Below are positions 1 through 6,274 of a stretch of 48,413 nt of DNA, one piece after another. The stretch spans positions 1-48,413 of the forward strand of contig CAIYSL010000052.1 of NCBI GenBank assembly GCA_903928915.1, written 5' to 3'. Both the position numbers and the translations under genes were made by a program. This stretch comes from an uncultured Syntrophobacterales bacterium (GTDB lineage: Bacteria; Desulfobacterota; Syntrophia; Syntrophales; UBA5619). The first letter of the stretch is position 1, and every line of letters begins with the position of its first letter. The notes beneath the pieces were generated by a model. The model saw only the letters and a list, made by a program, of their open reading frames with translations, was not told the DNA's origin and did no database searches.

Positions 1-61
1 CGGCATCAGCCTCTTTGAGAATGCCAATGATCTGGGTTTCGGTAAAACGTGCCTTCTTCAT
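1..61 (-). CDS. IS3-family transposase OrfA, N-terminal 20 codons (cut by window edge)
   Basis: Read on the minus strand, the first 20 codons give MKKARFTETQIIGILKEADA, the typical opening of the helix-turn-helix OrfA protein of IS3-family elements (known family pattern). An AGGAGG ribosome binding site lies just upstream of the ATG at 59-61. The rest of OrfA and all of OrfB lie outside the window to the left, so completeness and activity cannot be judged. The protein would bind the element's ends and work with the OrfAB fusion transposase. Confidence 0.85.
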   Translation of the reverse strand, partial: MKKARFTETQIIGILKEADA

Positions 62-131
62 CAGAGCCTCCTGGACGTATTATGCCAGAAAACTCTACTT
101 TTGTATGGTCCGCTTTTAGGGGGAGCTTACG
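1..131 (-). mobile_element. Terminal end of an IS3-family insertion sequence
   Basis: The segment upstream of the OrfA start carries a C5-TAAAAGCGGACC-type run on the minus strand (about 106-127), which resembles the terminal inverted repeats of several IS3-family groups. The outer tip is judged to be near 129-131 because a protein-like reading frame on the other strand becomes open right after it. The exact tip, the target-site duplication and the far end cannot be seen. Confidence 0.6.
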
Positions 132-134
132 TAG

Positions 135-395
135 ACATATGGGCGAGAAAAGGGTCCAAGGATTGTTTCTGACCTGAGCATAGTAACTTCCAAAGACGGC
201 AAAGAATCTATTAGCTGGTTGGAGCCTGCCAGGTATGAGCTTATAGGAAATAGGGTTGAGATGGTTCAAGAGCCAATTCCTGGTGCATTTACGCGCAGGA
301 TTTCAGGTCCGGTTTCGCATAAAGAGATCTGGGATAGAGGCAATTCTAGGTTTAAGAAAGGATGGGGGCCAGGAGAGACTCCTGAGGAAGACTGA
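135..395 (+). pseudogene. Headless ORF remnant next to the IS end
   Basis: An open frame runs from just after a TAG at 132-134 to TGA at 393-395 and encodes about 86 residues of protein-like composition, containing WLEPARYELIGNR and GPVSHKEIWDRGN. There is no plausible start codon or ribosome binding site, and the frame begins where the IS end stops, so I read it as the 3' part of a gene truncated by the insertion. It ends 24 bp before an attC-like site, as expected for the gene of a cassette. I do not recognise the family. The overlapping frame at 256-498 looks like a shadow. Confidence 0.45.
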
Positions 396-418
396 CAAAA
401 TTCAATCGGATGAAGATT

Positions 419-492
419 TCATAACCAGTCATTTGAGAGGGACTGGTTTTCCGCTGGCCGCTCCAAACCAGCCCCTCAATTTTGCGTTATGC
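419..492 (+). repeat. Candidate integron attC site 1
   Basis: Outer boxes TCATAAC (419-425) and GTTATGC (486-492) pair over six bases. Inside, TTGAG-A-GGG-A-CTGGTTT (433-449) pairs with AAACCAGCCCCTCAA (465-479), leaving two unpaired adenines on one arm. Paired R boxes, unpaired spacers, paired L boxes with extrahelical bases and a variable loop are the known architecture of attC recombination sites; 74 bp is within their size range. It would close the cassette holding the headless ORF and open the mazEF cassette. Confidence 0.7.
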
Positions 493-506
493 TCATGAAA
501 GAAGAA

Positions 507-536
507 TTGATTGCCTTTCTTTTGGTATGATATAAT
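507..536 (+). promoter_or_regulatory. Sigma-70-type promoter of the toxin-antitoxin operon
   Basis: TTGATT at 507-512, an 18-bp spacer and a perfect TATAAT at 531-536, preceded by an extended -10 TG at 528-529. The predicted start is 18-20 bp before the antitoxin ATG, after AGGAGG at 551-556. A cassette with its own promoter is typical of toxin-antitoxin cassettes, whose genes must be expressed wherever they sit in the array. Confidence 0.75.
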
Positions 537-561
537 GTAATACCAGGATAAGGAGGCACCT

Positions 562-804
562 ATGGGCAAAGCCAAGATAGCGATTACAATGGACGAAGAG
601 TTTATCGGCGAACTGGATAAATTGGTGGATACACATTGCTTCCAAAATCGAAGCCAGGCAATACAAGCTGCCGTAAGCGAAAAGCTAGCACGGATGAAAC
701 GGAGCAGGCTTTCCAGGGAATGCGCCAAACTCGATCCCAAGTTTGAAAAGGCGATGGCTGAAGAAGGGATTATCGAGGACTTGAGCCGATGGCCGGAATA
801 TTGA
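562..804 (+). CDS. MazE/ribbon-helix-helix type antitoxin
   Basis: An 80-residue protein whose N-terminal part ([18 protein letters not shown], then [10 protein letters not shown] at about 32-41) has the strand plus two-helix pattern of ribbon-helix-helix DNA-binding antitoxins. The charged C-terminal tail, ending LSRWPEY, would wrap the toxin. An AGGAGG site sits 5 bp before the ATG and a strong promoter lies just upstream. The toxin gene overlaps its 3' end by 16 bp. The expected role, from the family, is to neutralise the toxin and autorepress the operon. Base composition is less GC-rich than the chromosome further right, which suggests transfer. The exact antitoxin subfamily is uncertain. 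Confidence 0.85.
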   Translation: MGKAKIAITMDEEFIGELDKLVDTHCFQNRSQAIQAAVSEKLARMKRSRLSRECAKLDPKFEKAMAEEGIIEDLSRWPEY

Positions 805-1124
805 GAGGCGAGATTCGTTGGGCTGATTTGAATCCTGTGCGAGGTCGCGAACAAGCAGGTTTGCGTCCCGTATTGATCCTAAGCCATGATATATTCAACG
901 CGCGTTCGGGTACGGTAATAGCTGTGGCAATCACAAGTCAGCCACAAAAGGCTGGCTTTCCTCTTACCCTCGAAGTCAAGTCGGGAAACATGCCGAAGAG
1001 ATCGTGGTTTAAGATCAGTCAGGTTCGAACACTGTCTGTAGAGAGAATCGGGAAGGTTATTGGCAAGGCATCTCCGGACGAATTGATCCAAGTGACCGAT
1101 GGGCTGAATGAAATTATTGCATAA
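789..1124 (+). CDS. MazF/PemK-family mRNA interferase toxin
   Basis: A 111-residue protein matching the MazF/PemK fold: an N-terminal [19 protein letters not shown] loop followed by RPVLILSHD, then VIAVAITSQ and the later [18 protein letters not shown] stretch. The family are ribosome-independent or ribosome-linked endoribonucleases that cut mRNA at short motifs and arrest growth when the antitoxin is lost. The gene overlaps the antitoxin by 16 bp, so translation is probably coupled. Its stop codon lies inside the GCATAAC box of the next attC-like site, a compact layout typical of cassettes. The length is normal and no disabling change is visible. Confidence 0.9.
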   Translation: MAGILRGEIRWADLNPVRGREQAGLRPVLILSHDIFNARSGTVIAVAITSQPQKAGFPLTLEVKSGNMPKRSWFKISQVRTLSVERIGKVIGKASPDELIQVTDGLNEIIA

Positions 1125-1174
1125 CGAATCAATGCATCGGACGGCTAAACGCCCCGATGATTTTTCCGTTATGC
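1119..1174 (+). repeat. Candidate integron attC site 2
   Basis: GCATAAC at 1119-1125 and GTTATGC at 1168-1174 are perfect 7-bp complements. The inner arms CATCGG (1135-1140) and CCGATG (1154-1159) pair, with a further GGC/GCC stem beyond a small AC bulge. The 56-bp length is near the lower end known for attC. The opening box of the mazEF cassette (GTTATGC at 486-492) is the exact reverse complement of this site's left box, as expected if the cassette once circularised. A rho-independent terminator is an alternative reading, since a short T run follows the inner stem. Confidence 0.65.
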
Positions 1175-1186
1175 AAAGGGGAGAAA

Positions 1187-2500
1187 ATGAATAATTTAAA
1201 GGTGCTTCACGTTTCTCTCTGGCTGGCGGCCCTCGTACCGGCTCTCTGTTTCGTCTATGGATGCGGCGGTTCCTCGGACGACGGCTCGGACGCGCAGGCT
1301 TACCAGCACGCGTTCTACTCGGAAGACTATGAGAGCCCGCATTCCGAGGGCGCTCAGCAACTCTCCGATTTCCTGACGAGCCCGCACCTGGATTATCATC
1401 TCTTTGGCTACAACTTTGGCGTGAGCCTTGTGGACGCCGATGGCAATGTCGTGGCCTTCTTCCTCGGCGTAGAGCATAAGGAGGAGTATAAGGAAGGCGT
1501 AGGTTTTGAGAAGAAGTATGAGGGCGGCGCGGGCTTCCGCGGCGCGGCTTTCGGGTCATTCTACAAATGGGCGGGTTTCGACAACTCCGTCATTGAGACA
1601 CAGGTCAATCCGTGGGGTTTGAGACTGAACTCCCGTGAGCAGCCCGGGTCGTTCATCTCGATACAGCTCCTGTCAGGCCTCATGGGCTCGGCCGATGCGA
1701 CATACAGGCTCTCCGCCGATGTCATCGACACGCATGGAAAGAGGCTCAAGGCGGATGTGCGGCTGAGAGACCCGTTCGGAGCCGTCAACCAGGGATACGG
1801 GACGACCTCATTCTACCCGCATTATATTACCGAGAAGCAAAAGGCGATGATCATGAGCCTCCCCGAGAGCACCATCGACGCATATCTCGAGGCGACTCAC
1901 GACCGCATGGACTGTCAGGGGCCTTACTACTACGCTTTGCCGCTGATGAGCGTTGAGCAGTTCTCGATCGAATATGACGGCAAGACCTTGAGCGGTTCAA
2001 CCGGAAAGTGCTGGCTCGATTATTTCGTCCTGACCGCCGATGCCGCGTACATGATATACACCAACAATTCCAGGTGGACTTGGATTGCGATGCAGTTTCC
2101 GGAAATGGACTCCGCCATCAACGTGTTGAACATGAACAACGACTCCGGATCTCTTCCGCTGGTCCGGCTCTTCAACAAAGACGGGGGACGGACGAGGAAC
2201 GGCGCGCGCACCGCCGCACATTCGTGGGAAATAGACATAGACAAGGTCACCGTGAAGCCTCTGTCCAATGGAAAGAAATGGTACAGCGAAGCATCGGGAA
2301 TCACATATGACCTGCAGTATCGCGTTCTCCTGGAATCCTCAACCTTCCCCGGGGACCTTATTGTAACCCTGGAGGAAGACCAGGAACTCGACATGGGAAA
2401 TGGAGAAAAACCGGATTACCAGGGACTGGGGAAAGTGGAAGGAACTCTCGGGGGCCAGGCAGTTCACGGTCGATGCTGGTTCGAGGCGGAAGCGAAATAA
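1187..2500 (+). CDS. Lipoprotein with AttH/CrtC-like lipocalin domain
   Basis: The start is placed at 1187, after an AAAGGGGAG site; an in-frame ATG at 1157 lies inside the attC-like site. The 437-residue product begins with a short charged stretch, a hydrophobic segment and the lipobox VYGC (Cys at about 26), so it should be lipid-anchored on the periplasmic side. The second half carries GKCWLDYFVL, SRWTWIAMQF and a final YQGLGKVEGTLGGQAV-HGR stretch, which resemble the two-barrel AttH/hydroxyneurosporene-synthase-type lipocalins. In this family ligands are often hydrophobic, but the substrate here is unknown. It is the only gene of its cassette. The family call rests on motif resemblance only. 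Confidence 0.65.
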   Translation: MNNLKVLHVSLWLAALVPALCFVYGCGGSSDDGSDAQAYQHAFYSEDYESPHSEGAQQLSDFLTSPHLDYHLFGYNFGVSLVDADGNVVAFFLGVEHKEEYKEGVGFEKKYEGGAGFRGAAFGSFYKWAGFDNSVIETQVNPWGLRLNSREQPGSFISIQLLSGLMGSADATYRLSADVIDTHGKRLKADVRLRDPFGAVNQGYGTTSFYPHYITEKQKAMIMSLPESTIDAYLEATHDRMDCQGPYYYALPLMSVEQFSIEYDGKTLSGSTGKCWLDYFVLTADAAYMIYTNNSRWTWIAMQFPEMDSAINVLNMNNDSGSLPLVRLFNKDGGRTRNGARTAAHSWEIDIDKVTVKPLSNGKKWYSEASGITYDLQYRVLLESSTFPGDLIVTLEEDQELDMGNGEKPDYQGLGKVEGTLGGQAVHGRCWFEAEAK

Positions 2501-2522
2501 CCGGGTCGAGCATCGGCTTCCC

Positions 2523-2545
2523 CAGGGGCTGGCTTTTGGCCCCTG
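2523..2545 (+). terminator. Hairpin after the lipoprotein gene
   Basis: CAGGGGC (2523-2529) pairs with GCCCCTG (2539-2545) around a 9-nt loop, 22 bp after the stop codon. It lacks a clean T run, so its role in termination is uncertain; it may only stabilise the 3' end. Confidence 0.35.
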
Positions 2546-2574
2546 ACTATTTATGCAAGAAGTGCAAACGGGCC

Positions 2575-2640
2575 GCATAACCCATCGTTTCACCCCGCAC
2601 GGCAAAACAGACTGCCGTGCGGGTGAACTCCCTGTTGCCG
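2575..2640 (+). repeat. Candidate integron attC site 3
   Basis: The left box GCATAAC (2575-2581) is the exact complement of the box that opens the same cassette (GTTATGC at 1168-1174). The right box GTTGCCG (2634-2640) belongs to the next cassette. Between them, TTCACCCCGCACGGCA pairs with TGCCGTGCGGGTGAA (2613-2627) with a single unpaired C. This is an attC-like layout of 66 bp. Confidence 0.65.
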
Positions 2641-2667
2641 CCGCGCTGCGCGCGTCGGCAACAGCGA
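2634..2667 (+). repeat. 34-nt hairpin repeat, copy A
   Basis: GTTGCCG ... CGGCAAC inverted boxes with a GC-rich centre, followed by AGCGA. It is identical over all 34 nt to copy C at 4491-4524 and differs at three positions from copy B at 3309-3342. All copies point the same way and stand just upstream of a cassette gene. The function is unknown. Confidence 0.75.
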
Positions 2668-2709
2668 AAGTGAGAAAGACACCTGATCACTTCAGCGATT
2701 AAACTTGTA

Positions 2710-3231
2710 TTGTCGAATCCCTCCATCTCCCTCTTCGTGCTGGGGCTGATCGGTTCATCGGTTTCCCTCCTTTTCGAGAAAAGGCCGCGAACGAGGTCCC
2801 TGGTCGTCGAAGCCCTGGTCGCATACTTCTTCCTGTTCACCGTCGGGATCGGGTACCTGAACAACTTCTTGATGCACGTGGTGTTTGCCGAGTACACGGC
2901 GAAATTCATCGGCTGGGCGGACAGCCCCTTTCAACTGGAAGTGGGGTTTGCCAGCCTGGGCATGGGCGTGGCGGGCCTCATCGCGTTCAGACAAAACCTG
3001 ACTTTCCGATTCGCTGCCTTTATCCCTCCCGCCTTCTTCCTGTGGGGGGCCGCCGGAGGTCATATCTACCAAATCATCAAGACTCACAATCTGGCTCCGG
3101 GCAACGCAGGCGCCATTCTGTATACCGATATGCTGTTGCCTGTCATCGGCTTTGCACTGCTCTATGCGCAGTGGAAGAGTGCCCCGCTGAGCGAATCCTC
3201 CTTGCAGAGCCGAAAAGAAGAGCGTGTTTAG
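2710..3231 (+). CDS. Small polytopic membrane protein (DUF6790-like)
   Basis: About 173 residues with four or five hydrophobic segments: LFVLGLIGSSVSLLF near the N terminus, VAYFFLFTVGIGYL, a LGMGVAGLIAF stretch, FIPPAFFLWGAAGG and MLLPVIGFALLYA. Composition and layout resemble the uncharacterised DUF6790 inner-membrane family; I am moderately sure of that. No ATG start is available: the frame is open from a stop at 2671 and the first usual codon is TTG at 2710, with CTG 2683 or ATT 2698 as other options and no good ribosome binding site. The start is therefore uncertain. It is the single gene of a cassette between two palindromes. No function can be given. Confidence 0.6.
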   Translation: MSNPSISLFVLGLIGSSVSLLFEKRPRTRSLVVEALVAYFFLFTVGIGYLNNFLMHVVFAEYTAKFIGWADSPFQLEVGFASLGMGVAGLIAFRQNLTFRFAAFIPPAFFLWGAAGGHIYQIIKTHNLAPGNAGAILYTDMLLPVIGFALLYAQWKSAPLSESSLQSRKEERV

Positions 3232-3308
3232 ATGGATGTCGCAGAAAGAAGGGGAGTGAAGAGTCGAGCCGCTCAATCCAGCGGCCGCAACGGTACCGCT
3301 GATTTCAC

Positions 3309-3342
3309 GGTGCCGCCGCGATGCGCGCATCGGCAACAGCGA
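3309..3342 (+). repeat. 34-nt hairpin repeat, copy B
   Basis: It differs from copies A and C at three positions, and two of the changes make the central stem (GATGCG/CGCATC) pair better, which suggests selection for the hairpin. It precedes the rsgA-like gene. Confidence 0.7.
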
Positions 3343-3363
3343 AGCGCTGCTTCGCCGTTCGGT
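3331..3363 (+). repeat. Possible attC site 4 (very short)
   Basis: CGGCAAC (3331-3337) is the exact complement of the box opening the membrane-protein cassette (GTTGCCG at 2634). GTTCGGT (3357-3363) matches the ACCGAAC box that starts the next site at 4441. Between them GCGAAGC and GCTTCGC pair. At 33 bp it is shorter than known attC sites, and it shares its left half with the 34-nt repeat, so the boundary of this cassette is uncertain. Confidence 0.35.
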
Positions 3364-3374
3364 GTCACTTGAAT

Positions 3375-4430
3375 ATGAAACTGCATGCTCTGGGTTTTAA
3401 TGAATGGTTTGAAGCGCACGCCACGGAGTTCCGCCGGGATGCTGGCGGCATCGCCCGCGTATCGGCGGTCGATCGCGGCGCATACCTGATCAGAAACGAA
3501 TCGGGGGAGGTCCCTGCCGAATTGACGGGGAAGCTTTCCTACCTGATTGAAAGTCCCGTCGACCTGCCCTGTGTCGGAGACTGGGTGGCGGTGCAATACT
3601 ACGACAACGACACTGCGGCCGTCATCCACGGCGTGCTTCCGCGAAAAACGTTCTTGCGGCGCAAGACCGCAGGGGTGAACGTCGAGTTCCAAATGATAGC
3701 AGCCAATATCGATTCCGCCTTCATTGTGCAGTCCTGCCATTTTGACTTTAACCCCAATCGTCTGGATCGATATTTGGCCATGGCGGCAGATGGCGGCGTT
3801 GAACCGATAGTCATGCTGACGAAGACGGACTTGATTTCCCCGGGCGAGCTGGAGCGGAAGATTGCGGTCATCAACCCGGCCCATAGGAATAGGATCCTTA
3901 CCGTCAGCAGCCTCACGGGCAGCGGTTTTGACGAGTTCCGGCAAATACTCCGCCCGGGAAAGACATACTGCCTGCTCGGCTCATCCGGCGTCGGCAAGAC
4001 GACCATCATCAACCGCCTCATCGGTCGGGAGGCATTCGACACAAAGCCGGTCAGCGGTACGGGGGAAGGCACCCACACCACTTCACGTCGGCAGCTTATC
4101 GTTCTCGGTCAAGGGGCGATGCTGATCGATACGCCAGGCATGCGTGAGCTTGCCCTTGTCGGGGCTCGCGAAGGGGTGGATGCAGGTTTCGAAGACCTGG
4201 TCGGGTTGTCCGCAGAATGCCGCTATGCGGATTGCAGGCACGAGCACGAGCCGGGCTGCGCCGTGCGAGCCGCCGTGGAACGTGGTGAATTGAGCCACGA
4301 ACGGCATTCCAACTATCTGAAGCTCAGGCATGAGTCTGAATACTACGAAATGTCATACTTGGACAAACGCAAGAAGGATAAGGCATTCGGCCGATTCTTG
4401 AAATCGTACAAGAAGCAGATGCAGAAATGA
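3375..4430 (+). CDS. rsgA: RsgA-like circularly permuted GTPase (cassette-borne)
   Basis: A 351-residue protein of normal RsgA length. It has an N-terminal OB-like region, the permuted GTPase motif order with TKTDL (G4) before the P-loop GSSGVGKTT (G1) and DTPGMRE (G3), then the C-terminal zinc knuckle CRYADCRHEHEPGC. RsgA releases factors late in 30S ribosomal subunit maturation. The start is the ATG at 3375, the first that matches the family N terminus, although the ribosome binding site is weak. It sits alone between attC-like palindromes, so it is probably an extra copy beside a chromosomal rsgA (inference). A ribosome-linked stress or antibiotic role is possible but not shown. Confidence 0.85.
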   Translation: MKLHALGFNEWFEAHATEFRRDAGGIARVSAVDRGAYLIRNESGEVPAELTGKLSYLIESPVDLPCVGDWVAVQYYDNDTAAVIHGVLPRKTFLRRKTAGVNVEFQMIAANIDSAFIVQSCHFDFNPNRLDRYLAMAADGGVEPIVMLTKTDLISPGELERKIAVINPAHRNRILTVSSLTGSGFDEFRQILRPGKTYCLLGSSGVGKTTIINRLIGREAFDTKPVSGTGEGTHTTSRRQLIVLGQGAMLIDTPGMRELALVGAREGVDAGFEDLVGLSAECRYADCRHEHEPGCAVRAAVERGELSHERHSNYLKLRHESEYYEMSYLDKRKKDKAFGRFLKSYKKQMQK

Positions 4431-4440
4431 AGATTCGCAT

Positions 4441-4497
4441 ACCGAACAAGCTACTCCAGCCGACGGTCTGCGGCAGGCGCTGGTCGGCGCGTTGCCG
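4441..4497 (+). repeat. Candidate integron attC site 5
   Basis: The left box ACCGAAC (4441-4447) is the exact complement of GTTCGGT at 3357-3363, the box that opens the rsgA cassette. The right box is GTTGCCG (4491-4497). Inner stems CCAGC/GCTGG and GTCTG/CAGGC form with an unpaired CGACG on one side. The 57-bp layout fits attC, although the inner arms are less regular than in sites 1-3. Confidence 0.55.
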
Positions 4498-4524
4498 CCG
4501 CGCTGCGCGCGTCGGCAACAGCGA
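4491..4524 (+). repeat. 34-nt hairpin repeat, copy C
   Basis: Identical to copy A over 34 nt although 1.8 kb away. It lies 22 bp before the racemase start codon. Identity at this distance points to recent duplication or recombination of the element. Confidence 0.75.
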
Positions 4525-4545
4525 CTAAAAGATAGAGGTAACCAA

Positions 4546-5247
4546 ATGAAGAAAATAGGCATCATTGGCGGTATCGGGCCGGAATCAACCGTTGACTATT
4601 ACAAATGTATCATCGGCGCGTTCCACGATAAACGGGACGAGGTAGGCTATCCCGAAGTCATCATTTACAGCGCAGATTTATCCAGTCTCATGAAAATACT
4701 CGATGCAAAAGATTGGGAGGGCCTCACCGACTGGCTGGTTGAAAAGGTCGGTGCGCTACATAAGGCCGGCGCCGAATTTGCCGCTATTGGATCTAATACG
4801 CCTCATATCGTATTCGCACAGGTGCAATCGAGATCGCCCATCCCTATGCTGAGTATTATCGAAGAGACCCGCAAGAATGCGCAGAAGCATGGCTTCAAGA
4901 AACTTGGGTTGCTGGGCACGAGGTTCACCATGGAATCGGACTTCTTTAAGAAACCGTTTACGGAAAAGGGAATGATGGTTGTTGTCCCCGATAAGGCAGA
5001 CCAAGAGTTAATCCATCATAGACTTTTTTCCGAGATCGAATTGGGGATCATAAAAGATTCGACCAGGGAAGAGCTGCTGTCTATAGTGAAGAAAATGGTG
5101 GATGAGCATTCGATTGATGCACTGATCCTCGGTTGTACCGAGCTGCCGCTGATACTCACGAAGGGCGAGTTCGGTATTGCTTTCTTGAACACAACTGCCA
5201 TTCATGCGGAAAGTATTGTAAATTATTGTATGGGGAACGAGACTTAA
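4546..5247 (+). CDS. Aspartate/glutamate racemase family protein
   Basis: A 233-residue protein with the family opening MKKIGIIGGIGPESTVDYY and two half-site motifs: GSNTPH (Ser83) and LGCTELPL (Cys197). Cofactor-independent Asp/Glu racemases usually use two cysteines. Here the first is serine, as in relatives that pair Thr/Ser83 with Cys197 and act in one direction on L-substrates, such as the E. coli L-Asp/Glu-specific enzyme (from memory of the family). The start at 4546 has GAGGT upstream; a longer frame from 4492 would run through the hairpin repeat. It is the last gene of the cassette array. A D-amino acid role in the cell wall or in signalling is plausible, but the substrate is unknown. 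Confidence 0.85.
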   Translation: MKKIGIIGGIGPESTVDYYKCIIGAFHDKRDEVGYPEVIIYSADLSSLMKILDAKDWEGLTDWLVEKVGALHKAGAEFAAIGSNTPHIVFAQVQSRSPIPMLSIIEETRKNAQKHGFKKLGLLGTRFTMESDFFKKPFTEKGMMVVVPDKADQELIHHRLFSEIELGIIKDSTREELLSIVKKMVDEHSIDALILGCTELPLILTKGEFGIAFLNTTAIHAESIVNYCMGNET

Positions 5248-5526
5248 CAAGGGGCTTGGCACGGATGGACGGGAACGCGGCTGTGGTGCGGCACCGCGGC
5301 CAGGGTGCCGGGTCGTTCGAGGGCGCTGCCTTCACGGATGACCAGCCGTGCGTCATGGTCTGGGAGAGGCTGACCAGGGAATGGCGACTCGTGATGGAGC
5401 AATGCTCCGTCAGCGATCGCATCGACTTAGCAGGTGCCGCTTGTCAGGCAATGGGTATCGCGCCTGATGGGGACGTCCGTGATTGCCGGCAGGCCGGAGG
5501 TGCAGCTGATATCGGAGGCAATGTCC
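5248..5526. other. Boundary region between cassette array and chromosome
   Basis: No convincing gene. A hairpin CGGCACC/GGTGCCG at 5289-5310 may terminate or protect the racemase transcript; its arms differ by one base from the 34-nt repeat boxes. TTAACAAG directly at the racemase stop resembles the left end of attC sites, but no matching right box follows, so the last cassette has no clear attC. Frames here look like chance readings of GC-rich DNA. Confidence 0.4.
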
Positions 5527-6270
5527 ATGGTACGTCGTGAATCGATCGCACGCGGTATTGTCCTGGCGACCGCCGTCGTCGGCGTCGTCCCGCTCATTGC
5601 CTTCCTGTTGTTTCTGTACGATGGAGCGCTCGCCGCTGTGGACCTGGGGCTGAAGGAGGCGGGACGGCTAGCGCTCGATGCACTGCTGTCGGCGGCCTTC
5701 TTCCTCCAGCACAGCCTGATGATCCGCAAACCCTTCCGCCGGCGTCTGGAGGGGGTTATTCCAGCCCACTACCAGGGCGCCCTGTACACCCTGGTTTCCG
5801 GCCTGGCGCTGTCGGGATGCATGGTGTTCTGGCAGGGTTCGGGTATCCTGCTCCTGGAGACCCAGGGTCCGGCGCGGGGTCTGATGCGCGCCGCCGGCGT
5901 CCTGTCGATCCTGGGGTTTTTCTGGGGCGTCCGCGCACTGGGGAAGGTCGACATGCTCGGCCTTGCGCCGATCATACGGGATCTCCGGGGGAAGAAGCCC
6001 CCGCCGCCCAAGCCATTCATCGTCCGGGGCCCGTACCGGTGGGTTCGGCACCCGCTGTACCTGGGCATGATCGTGCTGTTCTGGTCGAACCCCGACCTGA
6101 CGGCGGACCGGCTGCTGTTCAACATCCTATGGACCGCCTGGGTCGTCATCGGGACGGTTTTCGAAGAGCGGGACCTCGTCGCCGATTTCGGGGACGCCTA
6201 TCGCGACTATCAGCGGAGGGTGCCCATGCTCATCCCGCGGAGCGCACGGCCGGCATACGAGGAGACATAA
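5527..6270 (+). CDS. Membrane methyltransferase, MddA/NnrU-like
   Basis: The start is set at ATG 5527, 8 bp after GGAGG; upstream in-frame ATGs (5434, 5521) have poor or too close sites. The 247-residue product has about five membrane segments and the C-terminal signature RGPYRWVRHPLYLGMI followed by FEERDLVADFGDAYRDY, characteristic of the isoprenylcysteine carboxyl methyltransferase superfamily. The FLQHSLM segment and the overall layout are closest, in my judgement, to MddA-type methanethiol S-methyltransferases, which make dimethylsulfide with SAM, and to NnrU-like proteins. The substrate is not proven. A second member of the superfamily follows 4 bp downstream, so the pair is probably co-transcribed. 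Confidence 0.75.
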   Translation: MVRRESIARGIVLATAVVGVVPLIAFLLFLYDGALAAVDLGLKEAGRLALDALLSAAFFLQHSLMIRKPFRRRLEGVIPAHYQGALYTLVSGLALSGCMVFWQGSGILLLETQGPARGLMRAAGVLSILGFFWGVRALGKVDMLGLAPIIRDLRGKKPPPPKPFIVRGPYRWVRHPLYLGMIVLFWSNPDLTADRLLFNILWTAWVVIGTVFEERDLVADFGDAYRDYQRRVPMLIPRSARPAYEET

Positions 6271-6274
6271 CCCG

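Noticed and set aside
256-498. 80-residue frame on the + strand
   Set aside because: It overlaps the protein-like frame 135-395 and runs through the attC-like palindrome; no ribosome binding site and unlikely composition.
1135-1165. Rho-independent terminator after mazF
   Set aside because: The stem and T run fit, but the perfect outer GCATAAC/GTTATGC boxes and the matching box of the same cassette favour an attC-like site; termination could be a side effect.
2634-4524. CRISPR-like array from the three 34-nt repeats
   Set aside because: The spacing is 0.7-1.2 kb with genes in between, there are no regular spacers and no cas genes.
5248-5540. Open frames after the racemase on both strands
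   Set aside because: No family motif, no good start site, and composition typical of chance reading in GC-rich DNA; left as boundary region.
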